From WJMT01 sp964445575 (GTDB taxonomy: Bacteria > Acidobacteriota > Aminicenantia > Aminicenantales > Aminicenantaceae), in assembly GCA_964445575.1 (NCBI GenBank), contig CAYULB010000027.1, forward strand, positions 1 through 26,623: a stretch of DNA of 26,623 nt. The letters are read 5' to 3'. A program made the translations under genes and the position numbers. Positions 7,639 to 15,598 of this stretch are shown piece after piece. How positions within the stretch are numbered: the stretch's first letter is position 1; every line of letters starts with the position of its first letter. The notes beneath the pieces were generated by a model, which did not search any database, had not been told where the DNA came from, and saw only the letters and a program-made list of their open reading frames with translations.

Positions 7639-10600
7639 AACTGCCTGAATTTTCTGTAAACAGAAGAGTTACCACCATAATGCTGGCAATGATCCTGGTT
7701 GTACTGGGGATGATTTCTTTTACCAGATTAGGATTGGACTTTTTCCCAGAACTTGAGTATCCCACTGTTTCAGTCATTACCAATTACACCGGAGTTTCGC
7801 CAGAAGATATTGAGAATACCATAACCCGTCCTTTAGAGCAGGTCATAAATTCAGTAAGCGGAGTCAAAAATGTCAATTCTGTCACTTCAGAAGGAATATC
7901 TGTGGTTATGGTGGATTTTGAGTGGGGAACTAACCTGGATTTTGCTGCTCAGGACATAAGAGATCAGATAGGTCTTTACAAGAGTTATCTTCCAGAGGAT
8001 GCCTCCGATCCTCTGGTAGTAAAGTTTGATATTTCTCAAATGCCCATCATATTTTGGGGAATCACGTCTCCTATGCCGACCTATGAACTGAGAGAACTTT
8101 TTGAGGAAGAGGTAACCCCACGGCTTGAGAGAATCGAAGGAGTTGCTTCAGCTCAGGTTTATTCAACAGATACCAGGGAGATACGGGTTGAGCTGGATAG
8201 AGCGGCCATGGAGAGCCGTCAGCTTTCTGCAGATCAGATCATTCAAGCACTGAGACTAGAGAATTTGAATCTGCCTGCAGGATATATTGTTGAGAGGCAC
8301 TCTGAATTTTTAGTAAGGACTTTGGGTGAATTTAAAAGCCTGGAAGACATAAGAAAAACAGTGGTGGGCAGTACTCAAACTGGAGTACAGATCTATTTGG
8401 ATGATGTGGCGGATATAAAGGATGCCTTAAAAGAACCCCGTTATTTGGCCCGAGTTCAGAAAGAAAAAGGAGTCTATTTATTCATAAGCAAAAGGTCAGG
8501 GACCAATACTGTCACAGCTGCAGAAGCTGTTAAAAAGGAACTTGAGGAAATTAAAAAATCTCTTCCCCAAGGAGTTGAATTCCATACTGCAATGGACCAG
8601 TCAGATATGATCCAGGATGTGATCCGGAAGACCGGAGGAAATGCATTGGCCGGAGGAGTTCTGGCCATATTCTTCATTTTTATTTTTCTAGGCAACTGGC
8701 GTCCTACCATCACCATTGCCGTTGCTATTCCTTTGTCTATTATTGCTACTTTCATTGCTTTTTATGCGGCTGGTTACACTTTAAATCTTCTCACTTTAGG
8801 AGGGCTTGCTCTAGGAATCGGTATGCTGGTGGACAATGCCATTGTGGTGATTGAAAATATATTCCGGCACCTTGAAGAAGGTGAAGAAAGGAAGCAGGCT
8901 GCAAAAATCGGTGCAACTGAAGTTGGGATGGCTATAACAGCTTCCACTTTAACCACCATAGCTGTTTTTTTCCCCATGGTCTTTGCATCAGGGATAACAG
9001 GAAAGCTGACCCGGGGGCTGGCCCTGGCGATTGCGTTCTCATTGATTGCATCCCTTTTTGTGGCACTTACTATTGTGCCCATGTTGGCTTCTTTTATTTT
9101 TAAGCTGAAAAAGAAAAATAAAAGGAAAGAAGGAAGGAAAAACCTGTTCAAAAAGACAAGAGATTCCTATGAAAACATTTTGACTGCAGCCCTTCATCAC
9201 AGAGGAAAAGTGTTGATCGGGGTTTTTATATTGTTCTTGCTTTCGTTTGTATTGATTCCCTTTATGGGGACTGAGTTTATGCCAAGTTCAGACAGGGACA
9301 TGCTCCTGATAAAAGTCAAAATGCCTATTGGGACATCCCTTGAGGAGACAGACCGGGTAACCCTCTTAGCGGAAGAGATCCTGCTCAATGAGCCTGAGGT
9401 TGAAATAGTTTCAGCCCAGGTAGGCTCTATGGCCGAGGAAGATCCCTCAGATGTGGCTTCTGGTTTTGGCGCTTCCGGTGTTCATGAAGCTTTGCTGTGG
9501 GCCGGTTTGGTAGAACAGGAAAAGCGGGCTCTCTCTGATGTAGAAGTCCTTGAAAAAATTAGAGGCAAACTTCCTAAATATAAAGGTGTACAATTTGAAT
9601 CCATTGATATGAGCCAGATGATGATAGGAGGAGCTCAAACTCCTATTGAAATCAAAGTATTCGGAAAAGATTTAACCAGACTTAAAGAGATATCAGATGA
9701 TATTGTCAGCAGAATAAAGGGTATTGAAGGATTGAGGGATGTGGCGCATTCATTAGAAGAAGGAAAGCCTGAGTATCAAATTCAAATTGACCGGGAAAAA
9801 ACAGCCCAGATGGGATTAATGGTAGCACAGGTTGGAAACACAGTTCAAATCTATTCCCTGGGGAAAGTGGCTACGAAATACAGAGAAGGAGATGAAGAAT
9901 TTGATGTTAAAGTCCGGTTTGAAGAAAAATTCAGAGACGACTTGGAAGACATAAAGAACATTCCGATTGTGACTCCATCCCGTGCTATTGTAAAGCTCAG
10001 TCAAGTTGCTACAGTTACAGAGGGTGTGGGACCCACAAAAATAAACAGAGAAAATCAGGGACGTGTGGCTACGGTCTCGGCCAATATAACCGGAAGAGAC
10101 CTGGGCAGTATAATGGATGACATCAAAGAGAGTCTGGCAGGTTTGGAAAAAGGACTTCCTGGAGGTTATTTCATTGAATACGGAGGTCAGTATGAAGATA
10201 TGCAGGAAGCTTTTCTTATTATGATAGGGGTTTTTGCTCTGGCATCTCTGCTTGTTTATATGATCATGGCTTCCCAATTTGAATCTTTTCTGCATCCCTT
10301 TGTTATCATGTTTACTATTCCTTTAGGAATGATTGGGGTTATTGTAGCCCTTCTGGTGACCGGAAATACAGTGAGTCTCATTTCTCTTATCGGATTTATT
10401 ATCCTGGGAGGCATTGCGGTTAATAATGGAATTGTTATGGTGGACTATATCAATCAGTTAAGGCGAAAGGGAATAGACAATCAAGAGGCTATTTTAAAAG
10501 GTTGTTCCGTAAGACTGCGTCCAGTATTGATAACTGCATTAACCACTATGATAGGAATGCTTCCCATGGCCGTGAGCACTTCTGCTGGTTCTGAAATGAG

Positions 10601-10715
10601 GGCTCCTATGGCTATCGCTGTTATTGGAGGATTGTTTGCCACTACTTTGTTGACCCTTTTTGTCATTCCCATAATGTACAGTCTGTTTGCAAAGGTTTCT
10701 TTTAAAAGGACTTGA
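7635..10715 (+). CDS. RND-family efflux pump, inner-membrane transporter (AcrB-like)
   Basis: A 1026-residue transporter with the RND pattern: TM1, a large periplasmic domain, TM2-6, a linker, TM7, a second periplasmic domain and TM8-12. Characteristic segments are LGLDFFPELEYPTVSV after TM1, the TM4 motif GMLVDNAIVVIEN (396-408) and a GGIAVNNGIVMVDY motif in TM10. Relative to E. coli AcrB, the first relay aspartate is kept (D400) but the second position is N401, and the TM10 lysine is replaced by N930; this arrangement recurs in other RND subgroups, so it is probably a functional variant. It overlaps the adaptor gene by 4 bp and completes a channel-adaptor-pump set. Substrates are likely hydrophobic compounds; the metal-RND (CzcA) signature is not seen. 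Confidence 0.92.
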   Translation: MKLPEFSVNRRVTTIMLAMILVVLGMISFTRLGLDFFPELEYPTVSVITNYTGVSPEDIENTITRPLEQVINSVSGVKNVNSVTSEGISVVMVDFEWGTNLDFAAQDIRDQIGLYKSYLPEDASDPLVVKFDISQMPIIFWGITSPMPTYELRELFEEEVTPRLERIEGVASAQVYSTDTREIRVELDRAAMESRQLSADQIIQALRLENLNLPAGYIVERHSEFLVRTLGEFKSLEDIRKTVVGSTQTGVQIYLDDVADIKDALKEPRYLARVQKEKGVYLFISKRSGTNTVTAAEAVKKELEEIKKSLPQGVEFHTAMDQSDMIQDVIRKTGGNALAGGVLAIFFIFIFLGNWRPTITIAVAIPLSIIATFIAFYAAGYTLNLLTLGGLALGIGMLVDNAIVVIENIFRHLEEGEERKQAAKIGATEVGMAITASTLTTIAVFFPMVFASGITGKLTRGLALAIAFSLIASLFVALTIVPMLASFIFKLKKKNKRKEGRKNLFKKTRDSYENILTAALHHRGKVLIGVFILFLLSFVLIPFMGTEFMPSSDRDMLLIKVKMPIGTSLEETDRVTLLAEEILLNEPEVEIVSAQVGSMAEEDPSDVASGFGASGVHEALLWAGLVEQEKRALSDVEVLEKIRGKLPKYKGVQFESIDMSQMMIGGAQTPIEIKVFGKDLTRLKEISDDIVSRIKGIEGLRDVAHSLEEGKPEYQIQIDREKTAQMGLMVAQVGNTVQIYSLGKVATKYREGDEEFDVKVRFEEKFRDDLEDIKNIPIVTPSRAIVKLSQVATVTEGVGPTKINRENQGRVATVSANITGRDLGSIMDDIKESLAGLEKGLPGGYFIEYGGQYEDMQEAFLIMIGVFALASLLVYMIMASQFESFLHPFVIMFTIPLGMIGVIVALLVTGNTVSLISLIGFIILGGIAVNNGIVMVDYINQLRRKGIDNQEAILKGCSVRLRPVLITALTTMIGMLPMAVSTSAGSEMRAPMAIAVIGGLFATTLLTLFVIPIMYSLFAKVSFKRT

Positions 10716-10739
10716 CAAATTATAACCGCAGCTTATCTT
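10712..10739 (+). promoter_or_regulatory. Putative promoter of the eRF1-like gene
   Basis: TTGACA at 10712-10717, a 16-nt spacer and TATCTT at 10734-10739. The -35 box overlaps the TGA stop codon of the pump gene. It would give a leader of about 80 nt before the ATG at 10825. Confidence 0.45.
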
Positions 10740-10776
10740 AATCATTAGTGAGACATCCCCTCATTTATTAACCAGT

Positions 10777-10790
10777 TAATATGATTTCAT
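10777..10790. repeat. Small perfect palindrome in the eRF1-like gene leader
   Basis: ATTAAC-CA-GTTAAT, a 14-bp palindrome lying between the putative promoter and the start codon. A related sequence, TAACCAGGTTA, occurs at 12295-12305 upstream of the TonB-dependent receptor. It could be a regulator site; no regulator can be named. Confidence 0.35.
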
Positions 10791-10824
10791 TCCGTCAAAA
10801 TATAACCCTATTTAAGGAGGACAC

Positions 10825-11970
10825 ATGAAACTTCTAAGCCAGGATCAGATTGAGAGTCTGGCAGGATTTAGGAGTCAAAATTATTTCACTACCTCATTTT
10901 TTTTGGATACCAGCCGGGACAGGATGACAAAAAAAGAGATCGAAGTCTCTTTAAAAAATCTCATGAACCGAAGCTACAACCGGCTTGAAAAAAGGGATTT
11001 AGATAATAAAAAAAAGGGGTATCTGTATAAGGATTTAGAAAAAATTCATGATTACTGTGAACAAAAACTCCCCTTTTATGAGTATTATGGATTGGCCATA
11101 TTCTCATGCAGCGGGGAAGATTTTTGGGAGGTCTTCAATCTGGTCAAATCTCCCAGGAATTTGGTTATTTTTGATAGAAATCCATATGTTCGTCCTCTGT
11201 CTGCAATATTGGAGCAGTATCACCGGATATGTGTTTTGGTAATCGATCGCAAAGAAGCAAAGTGGTATGAAATCTATATGGGAGAAATCAATCTTATAGA
11301 TAATATGGAAATAGACCTTTCAAATCACAAAGGAGAGACAGGAAGAGAAGGCTTTGGCTCTCAAAGTCTGGAAAAACATCTGTCTTCTCTTTTTCAAACC
11401 CATATAAAGAAAGCATCAAATAAAACCTTTGAACTTTTCAAAAAAAATAGTTTTGACTGGCTTCTTGTAGGGGCTTCAGATGACTACATTAAGGAACTTA
11501 AATCTCATTTTCATCCCTATTTAAAGGAAAGAATAAAAGGTATTCTTAAAGTCAAACCGAATGATAGTACAGATAGAATACTTAAAGAAGTCCTAAAGAT
11601 CAAAGAAGATTTAAAGAAGAAGGAAGAACAGCAGATCGTAGAGGATTTTGAATCAGAGCTTAAAAGAGGAGGTTTGGCTGTTTCAGGGATAAGAAACACC
11701 ATCAGGAGTTTGAATAAAGGAGAAGCAAAAACGCTATTGGTCACCAGAAAGTTTTCAAAACAGGGAAGATTATGTTTAAAGTGTCGATATATTTATTTTG
11801 ATGAAGAAGAATGTACCGCGTGTAAAGATAAAACAATCCCAGTTATAGATGTCATAGATGAGGCAGTAGAAGCAGCTATGAATATGAGTTGTCAAGTGAA
11901 GCATATCAATCCTCCCTCCAGGTTAGACCGTTATGGAAGTATCGGAGCCTTTTTGAGATTTAAATCTTGA
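10825..11970 (+). CDS. eRF1-like (baeRF-type) putative ribosome rescue factor with zinc ribbon
   Basis: A 381-residue cytoplasmic protein that resembles the bacterial archaeo-eukaryotic release factor (baeRF) group. It opens with a divergent N-terminal domain (about 1-130). A domain equivalent to eRF1 domain 2 follows (about 131-270): strand RICVLVIDRKEAKWYEI, then a loop GREGFGSQSLEKH at 173-185, at the place where eRF1 has its GGQ loop followed by a basic helix. The C-terminal region (about 290-381) resembles eRF1 domain 3 and carries two CxxC pairs, C317/C320 and C330/C333, a probable zinc ribbon. Members of the wider family, including eukaryotic Vms1, cut peptidyl-tRNA on stalled ribosomes; that activity is inferred here. 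AAGGAGG lies 5 nt before the ATG. The exact baeRF subfamily was not resolved. Confidence 0.7.
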   Translation: MKLLSQDQIESLAGFRSQNYFTTSFFLDTSRDRMTKKEIEVSLKNLMNRSYNRLEKRDLDNKKKGYLYKDLEKIHDYCEQKLPFYEYYGLAIFSCSGEDFWEVFNLVKSPRNLVIFDRNPYVRPLSAILEQYHRICVLVIDRKEAKWYEIYMGEINLIDNMEIDLSNHKGETGREGFGSQSLEKHLSSLFQTHIKKASNKTFELFKKNSFDWLLVGASDDYIKELKSHFHPYLKERIKGILKVKPNDSTDRILKEVLKIKEDLKKKEEQQIVEDFESELKRGGLAVSGIRNTIRSLNKGEAKTLLVTRKFSKQGRLCLKCRYIYFDEEECTACKDKTIPVIDVIDEAVEAAMNMSCQVKHINPPSRLDRYGSIGAFLRFKS

Positions 11971-12000
11971 CTATCCGTCCCTCTCGCTTTTGTTTATAAC

Positions 12001-12260
12001 TAACCTGGATTATTCACGAGTCGAGATTGCTGCAGATGCGAGGCATCAGGGCATGAAGTCGTGGTCCTTCACTGCGAATGCCCTGTAACGAAGCAGATGC
12101 CGTGAGATCGGCTCGCCTCAATGGTAAAAAAATAGCGATTAAAATTAAAATCATGATAAGAAAAAACGTCCAGCTAAACTTTCTTGAAAAAATCTCGCAT
12201 ATCGCTGAAAATAAATTAATAATGAAAACATCGCCATTTTTTTATGAATAATCCAGGTTA
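12001..12260 (+). mobile_element. MITE-like repeat, copy 1 (full length, 260 bp)
   Basis: Bounded by a perfect 16-bp terminal inverted repeat, TAACCTGGATTATTCA (12001-12016 and complement 12245-12260). Inside are nested palindromes: AGGGCAT...ATGCCCT in the left half, and in the right half ATCGCCAT (12230-12237) pairing with a one-mismatch ATAGCGAT about 95 bp away. No transposase ORF is present. By eye it is about 90% or more identical to the inverted copy at 19172-19431, with the same length. No clear target duplication is seen beyond the terminal TA. It fills most of the 548-bp gap between the eRF1-like gene and the TonB-dependent receptor; the remainder, 12261-12518, is AT-rich leader sequence. 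Confidence 0.8.
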
Positions 12261-12452
12261 AATACATTTTTCAAACCAGAGAAGCCGTACAGATTAACCA
12301 GGTTAGATAGACAAAAAAATTAGGTAAACAGGTATCATGGCACTGTTGTTATCATTGTTTTTACATTTTGATGCAACACTGGATTGAAAAATTATGTTTA
12401 AGTAGTTAATAAAAGACAAGTCATCCTTATCTGAGGAAAGTGCAAGATTGAT

Positions 12453-12481
12453 TTGACCTCAACAGGATTATGAAATAAACT
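12453..12481 (+). promoter_or_regulatory. Putative promoter of the TonB-dependent receptor
   Basis: TTGACC at 12453-12458, a 17-nt spacer and TAAACT at 12476-12481, which would place the transcription start about 35 nt before the start codon. The -10 box is a poor match, so this is tentative. Confidence 0.4.
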
Positions 12482-12524
12482 TTATCACTAACCTTTTCAG
12501 TTATCTCGTTACAAGGAGATGAAA

Positions 12525-15500
12525 TTGAGGAAACAGTTACTTAATCTTGTTATATTTTTACTGATCTCGGGAACTATGATGCCCTTTCTGATGTCACAGC
12601 ACAGCACAACTTGCTCTGTGAGTGGTGTGGTCATAGATTCGGATAACAATCCCTTGCCAAGAGTCACTGTGATTTTAGAGGGTCATCCTATGCTTGGCCT
12701 GGTTATTTGTATAACAGGTGAGGATGGAAAGTTCCATATAGCCAATTTACCCCCAGGTGAAGGTTATTCACTGCACATAGAAAAGCCAGATTATCAAACA
12801 AAAGAATACACCGGGATCAATATAGCTTTAAATGATGATATTTATTTTCCTGTAGTGCTTAAAAGGGATACCCAGGAGAGCCTGGAAGCAGTTGAAGATA
12901 AATCTCCGGTTATTGATAGCAAAAGAACAGATATTACCGTTCGATATTCCAGTGATTTAATACAAGCTCTTCCTCTGCATAAAGATATTTTTGAAATTCT
13001 TAATTCTCTTCCCGGTTCGGTTCCGGAAAATCCTAGAATTGGGCGGAGCTCTAGTGTTTCAGGGGGTTCTGTCCGGGGAAACAGATTTGTATTGGATGGG
13101 GTGGTTTTAAACGATCCCCTTGATTCCTTTCCCACCACCAATGTAAGTATTGATGCCTACGGAGAAATAGAATTTGGGATTGCAGGACACAGTCCAGAAA
13201 CGACCAACGCAGAAGGAGGCTACTTAAATATTGTCTCAAAATCAGGCGGGAATCAATTCAAGTCGGGCTTTGTTATGGAGTATTATGACCGAGCCATGCA
13301 GTCTTCTTTTTTAGACTCAGACTACCTGGAATTGTTGGGATTGAATAAACCCACTGAATTCAATTCCTGGAATGACTTATCTTTTTATATGGGAGGTCCG
13401 ATTGCCAAAGATGTTCTGAGTTTGTATGTCAATACCCGGTATTCAAAGTGGATAAAAAGTTTCAATCATATAGACTGGTCCAGCACACAAGCGTCAGGGG
13501 AGGAAGTGTTTGTTGAGGATGAGGCTCCTCACCAGGAATTCAATGTATTTGGGAAACTCACTGCCCTACTTCCCTTAGATATTAGGGCGAGTGTCACTTA
13601 TAATCTTGCTTTTATAAAGGAAAAATTTTACATCAACCAGATCCAGAATTACCTTGATCAGACGGCTACCAGCAAACGGGAAGGAGAATTAGAGCATCTT
13701 TTAAGTTTTCAGGCCAACTATTCTTTGAATTCCCGGTTGTTTTTGGAAGGAAGAATCACTTATCTTTTCCGGAAATTCTCTCTTCCTTACAGTGAGTCCT
13801 CTTTTCCTGAGGAGCCCCGAAGCTATGACCGGTATTTCAATATGTTCGCAAACAATCCTGAATTCCAGCAAAAATCAGTCATCCAGAAGTTAAGCCCTGC
13901 TGTAAAAGCAACCTATTTTAATGATAGTTTTTTGGGAGCAGAACATAAGGTTAAACTGGGACTTGAATATGAATGGAATCTTATGAAATGGAATTTTTGG
14001 AGAGAGAATCCATTTTACTTCCATTATTATAATGGGGATATTTATTCTTATCCCACAGAATCTTATCCAAACAGGGGCATGATTTCAGCCTACACTTGTG
14101 GTCCCTTTGAAGGTTCCTCTGTTTTGGAGAATGAGACTCACCGTATAGGTGGATTTGTTCAGGAAAGCCTCACCGTCGCCCGCCGTCTGACCCTGAACCT
14201 GGGGTTTCGGGTTGACTTCAGCAGCTCTGCCCTTCCCGTACAATATCGTCTGGGGAGTGCAGATCCCTACAGCCTTTTTGAAGTGCTTCCTGGCTTGGAT
14301 TTACAGTACAGTCCTTACAATGCCGGTTCTGCAAATGTTATGAGCTGGTTTAACATTTCCCCCCGTTTAGGAATAGTGTTTGATGTTTTTGGGGACGGGA
14401 AGACAGCCCTTTCCGGAACTTATTCCAGGTATCATGAATCCATGGCTTTTCGTTACTTTAACAGAGTGAGTCCCATTTATCCTCAGTTGAGTTCATGGTA
14501 TTGGTATGATGAAAATGAAAACCAGGAACCAGATGCTGAGGATACCTATTCTTTGATTGATGCGGCAGATAGTCCGGCTGAGGTGGACCTGGAAAACCGG
14601 CTTGACCCAGATGCAAAATCACCGGTCACCAATGAATTCAGTCTGGGAGTCGAGCAGGAAATAAACAGGGATTTAACTGTAAGTGCGGCTTTAATTTATA
14701 AACACAAAAAAAACATATTCGAGAACGTCAATGATTATGGTCTTGGAGCAGATCAGGCATGGAAAGGATACAGTACAGACAGTCCTTTTTGGGAAAAATT
14801 TGAGTTTACAGATCCTGGAGATGATGGGATTTTTGGAACTGATGACGACCTCAATTCTTACTGCTATGTTGAGCTCACAGATTCTCCAGGTGGCCGTGAT
14901 TGGTTCTACACCAATATCGAATCAGCTTTCCGGAAGTATACGGCTCTTGAATTAATCCTAAACAAAAGGATGTCAAACAAATGGCAGCTTTTAGCTTCTT
15001 TTGTATGGAGTAAAGCCTGGGGAAATATAGGGGGATGGAATATGGCTACCACTGCTAGTTCCCTGTATTTCGATACTCCCAATTCCATGGTGTATGCTGA
15101 CGGCCGCTTGGATTTTGACAGACCCTTGAATATAAAAATCCAGGGCTCTGTTATACTTCCTTATGGATTTAATCTGGGAGGTTATTACAATTACAGGTCT
15201 GGAATTCCCTGGAACAGGACAGTAACCGTGTATGTTCCAGAAGATGACAGGTATTTAGAACCAGGAGCCTTCTATACAGTGGCCACAGAGGAAAGAGGGT
15301 CAAGACGGACTCCTCCCCTCTCCAGCCTAGACTTGAGGCTTCAGAAGAGGCTCACACTCACGGATGTTGTTTCCATGAATGTCTATTTGGATATCCTGAA
15401 TTTACTGGGGGGAAGCAGCTATTATATGACATCCAATCCTGGTGGATATGTGGATTACAGAAACCCTGATAATCCCACTTTTGAGAGATACGGGGATTAC

Positions 15501-15560
15501 ATAAAGTATGGATTTTATAACAACAGAATATTCAAAGTAGGAATTCATATATATTTTTAA
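12525..15560 (+). CDS. TonB-dependent receptor with N-terminal carboxypeptidase-regulatory-like domain
   Basis: About 1011 residues. A signal peptide (RKQLLNLVIFLLISGTMMPFLMSQ) precedes a CarboxypepD_reg-like beta-sandwich (CSVSGVVIDSDNNPLPRVTVILEG...), a plug domain (roughly residues 130-240, with VRGNRFVLDGVVLNDPLD and EGGYLNIVSKSGG) and a long 22-strand-type barrel ending in the aromatic KVGIHIYF. This architecture is the one expanded in Acidobacteriota, Aminicenantes and Bacteroidota for uptake of large or complex ligands. No SusD-like partner is nearby and the ligand is unknown. Acidic, calcium-site-like stretches (DENENQEPDAED, DPGDDGIFGTDDDL) lie in predicted outer loops. Start: AAGGAG at 12513-12518 directly touches the ATG at 12519, leaving no spacer, whereas the TTG two codons later is 6 nt away; TTG at 12525 is preferred. 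Confidence 0.88.
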   Translation: MRKQLLNLVIFLLISGTMMPFLMSQHSTTCSVSGVVIDSDNNPLPRVTVILEGHPMLGLVICITGEDGKFHIANLPPGEGYSLHIEKPDYQTKEYTGINIALNDDIYFPVVLKRDTQESLEAVEDKSPVIDSKRTDITVRYSSDLIQALPLHKDIFEILNSLPGSVPENPRIGRSSSVSGGSVRGNRFVLDGVVLNDPLDSFPTTNVSIDAYGEIEFGIAGHSPETTNAEGGYLNIVSKSGGNQFKSGFVMEYYDRAMQSSFLDSDYLELLGLNKPTEFNSWNDLSFYMGGPIAKDVLSLYVNTRYSKWIKSFNHIDWSSTQASGEEVFVEDEAPHQEFNVFGKLTALLPLDIRASVTYNLAFIKEKFYINQIQNYLDQTATSKREGELEHLLSFQANYSLNSRLFLEGRITYLFRKFSLPYSESSFPEEPRSYDRYFNMFANNPEFQQKSVIQKLSPAVKATYFNDSFLGAEHKVKLGLEYEWNLMKWNFWRENPFYFHYYNGDIYSYPTESYPNRGMISAYTCGPFEGSSVLENETHRIGGFVQESLTVARRLTLNLGFRVDFSSSALPVQYRLGSADPYSLFEVLPGLDLQYSPYNAGSANVMSWFNISPRLGIVFDVFGDGKTALSGTYSRYHESMAFRYFNRVSPIYPQLSSWYWYDENENQEPDAEDTYSLIDAADSPAEVDLENRLDPDAKSPVTNEFSLGVEQEINRDLTVSAALIYKHKKNIFENVNDYGLGADQAWKGYSTDSPFWEKFEFTDPGDDGIFGTDDDLNSYCYVELTDSPGGRDWFYTNIESAFRKYTALELILNKRMSNKWQLLASFVWSKAWGNIGGWNMATTASSLYFDTPNSMVYADGRLDFDRPLNIKIQGSVILPYGFNLGGYYNYRSGIPWNRTVTVYVPEDDRYLEPGAFYTVATEERGSRRTPPLSSLDLRLQKRLTLTDVVSMNVYLDILNLLGGSSYYMTSNPGGYVDYRNPDNPTFERYGDYIKYGFYNNRIFKVGIHIYF

Positions 15561-15598
15561 CTGATCGCCGGTCTTTCTCTCATTTTGTCTGGAGTGAA

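Noticed and set aside
9816..10295. 159-codon antisense frame inside the RND pump gene
   Set aside because: Composition is that of a shadow frame of a strongly supported gene and no protein family pattern is visible.
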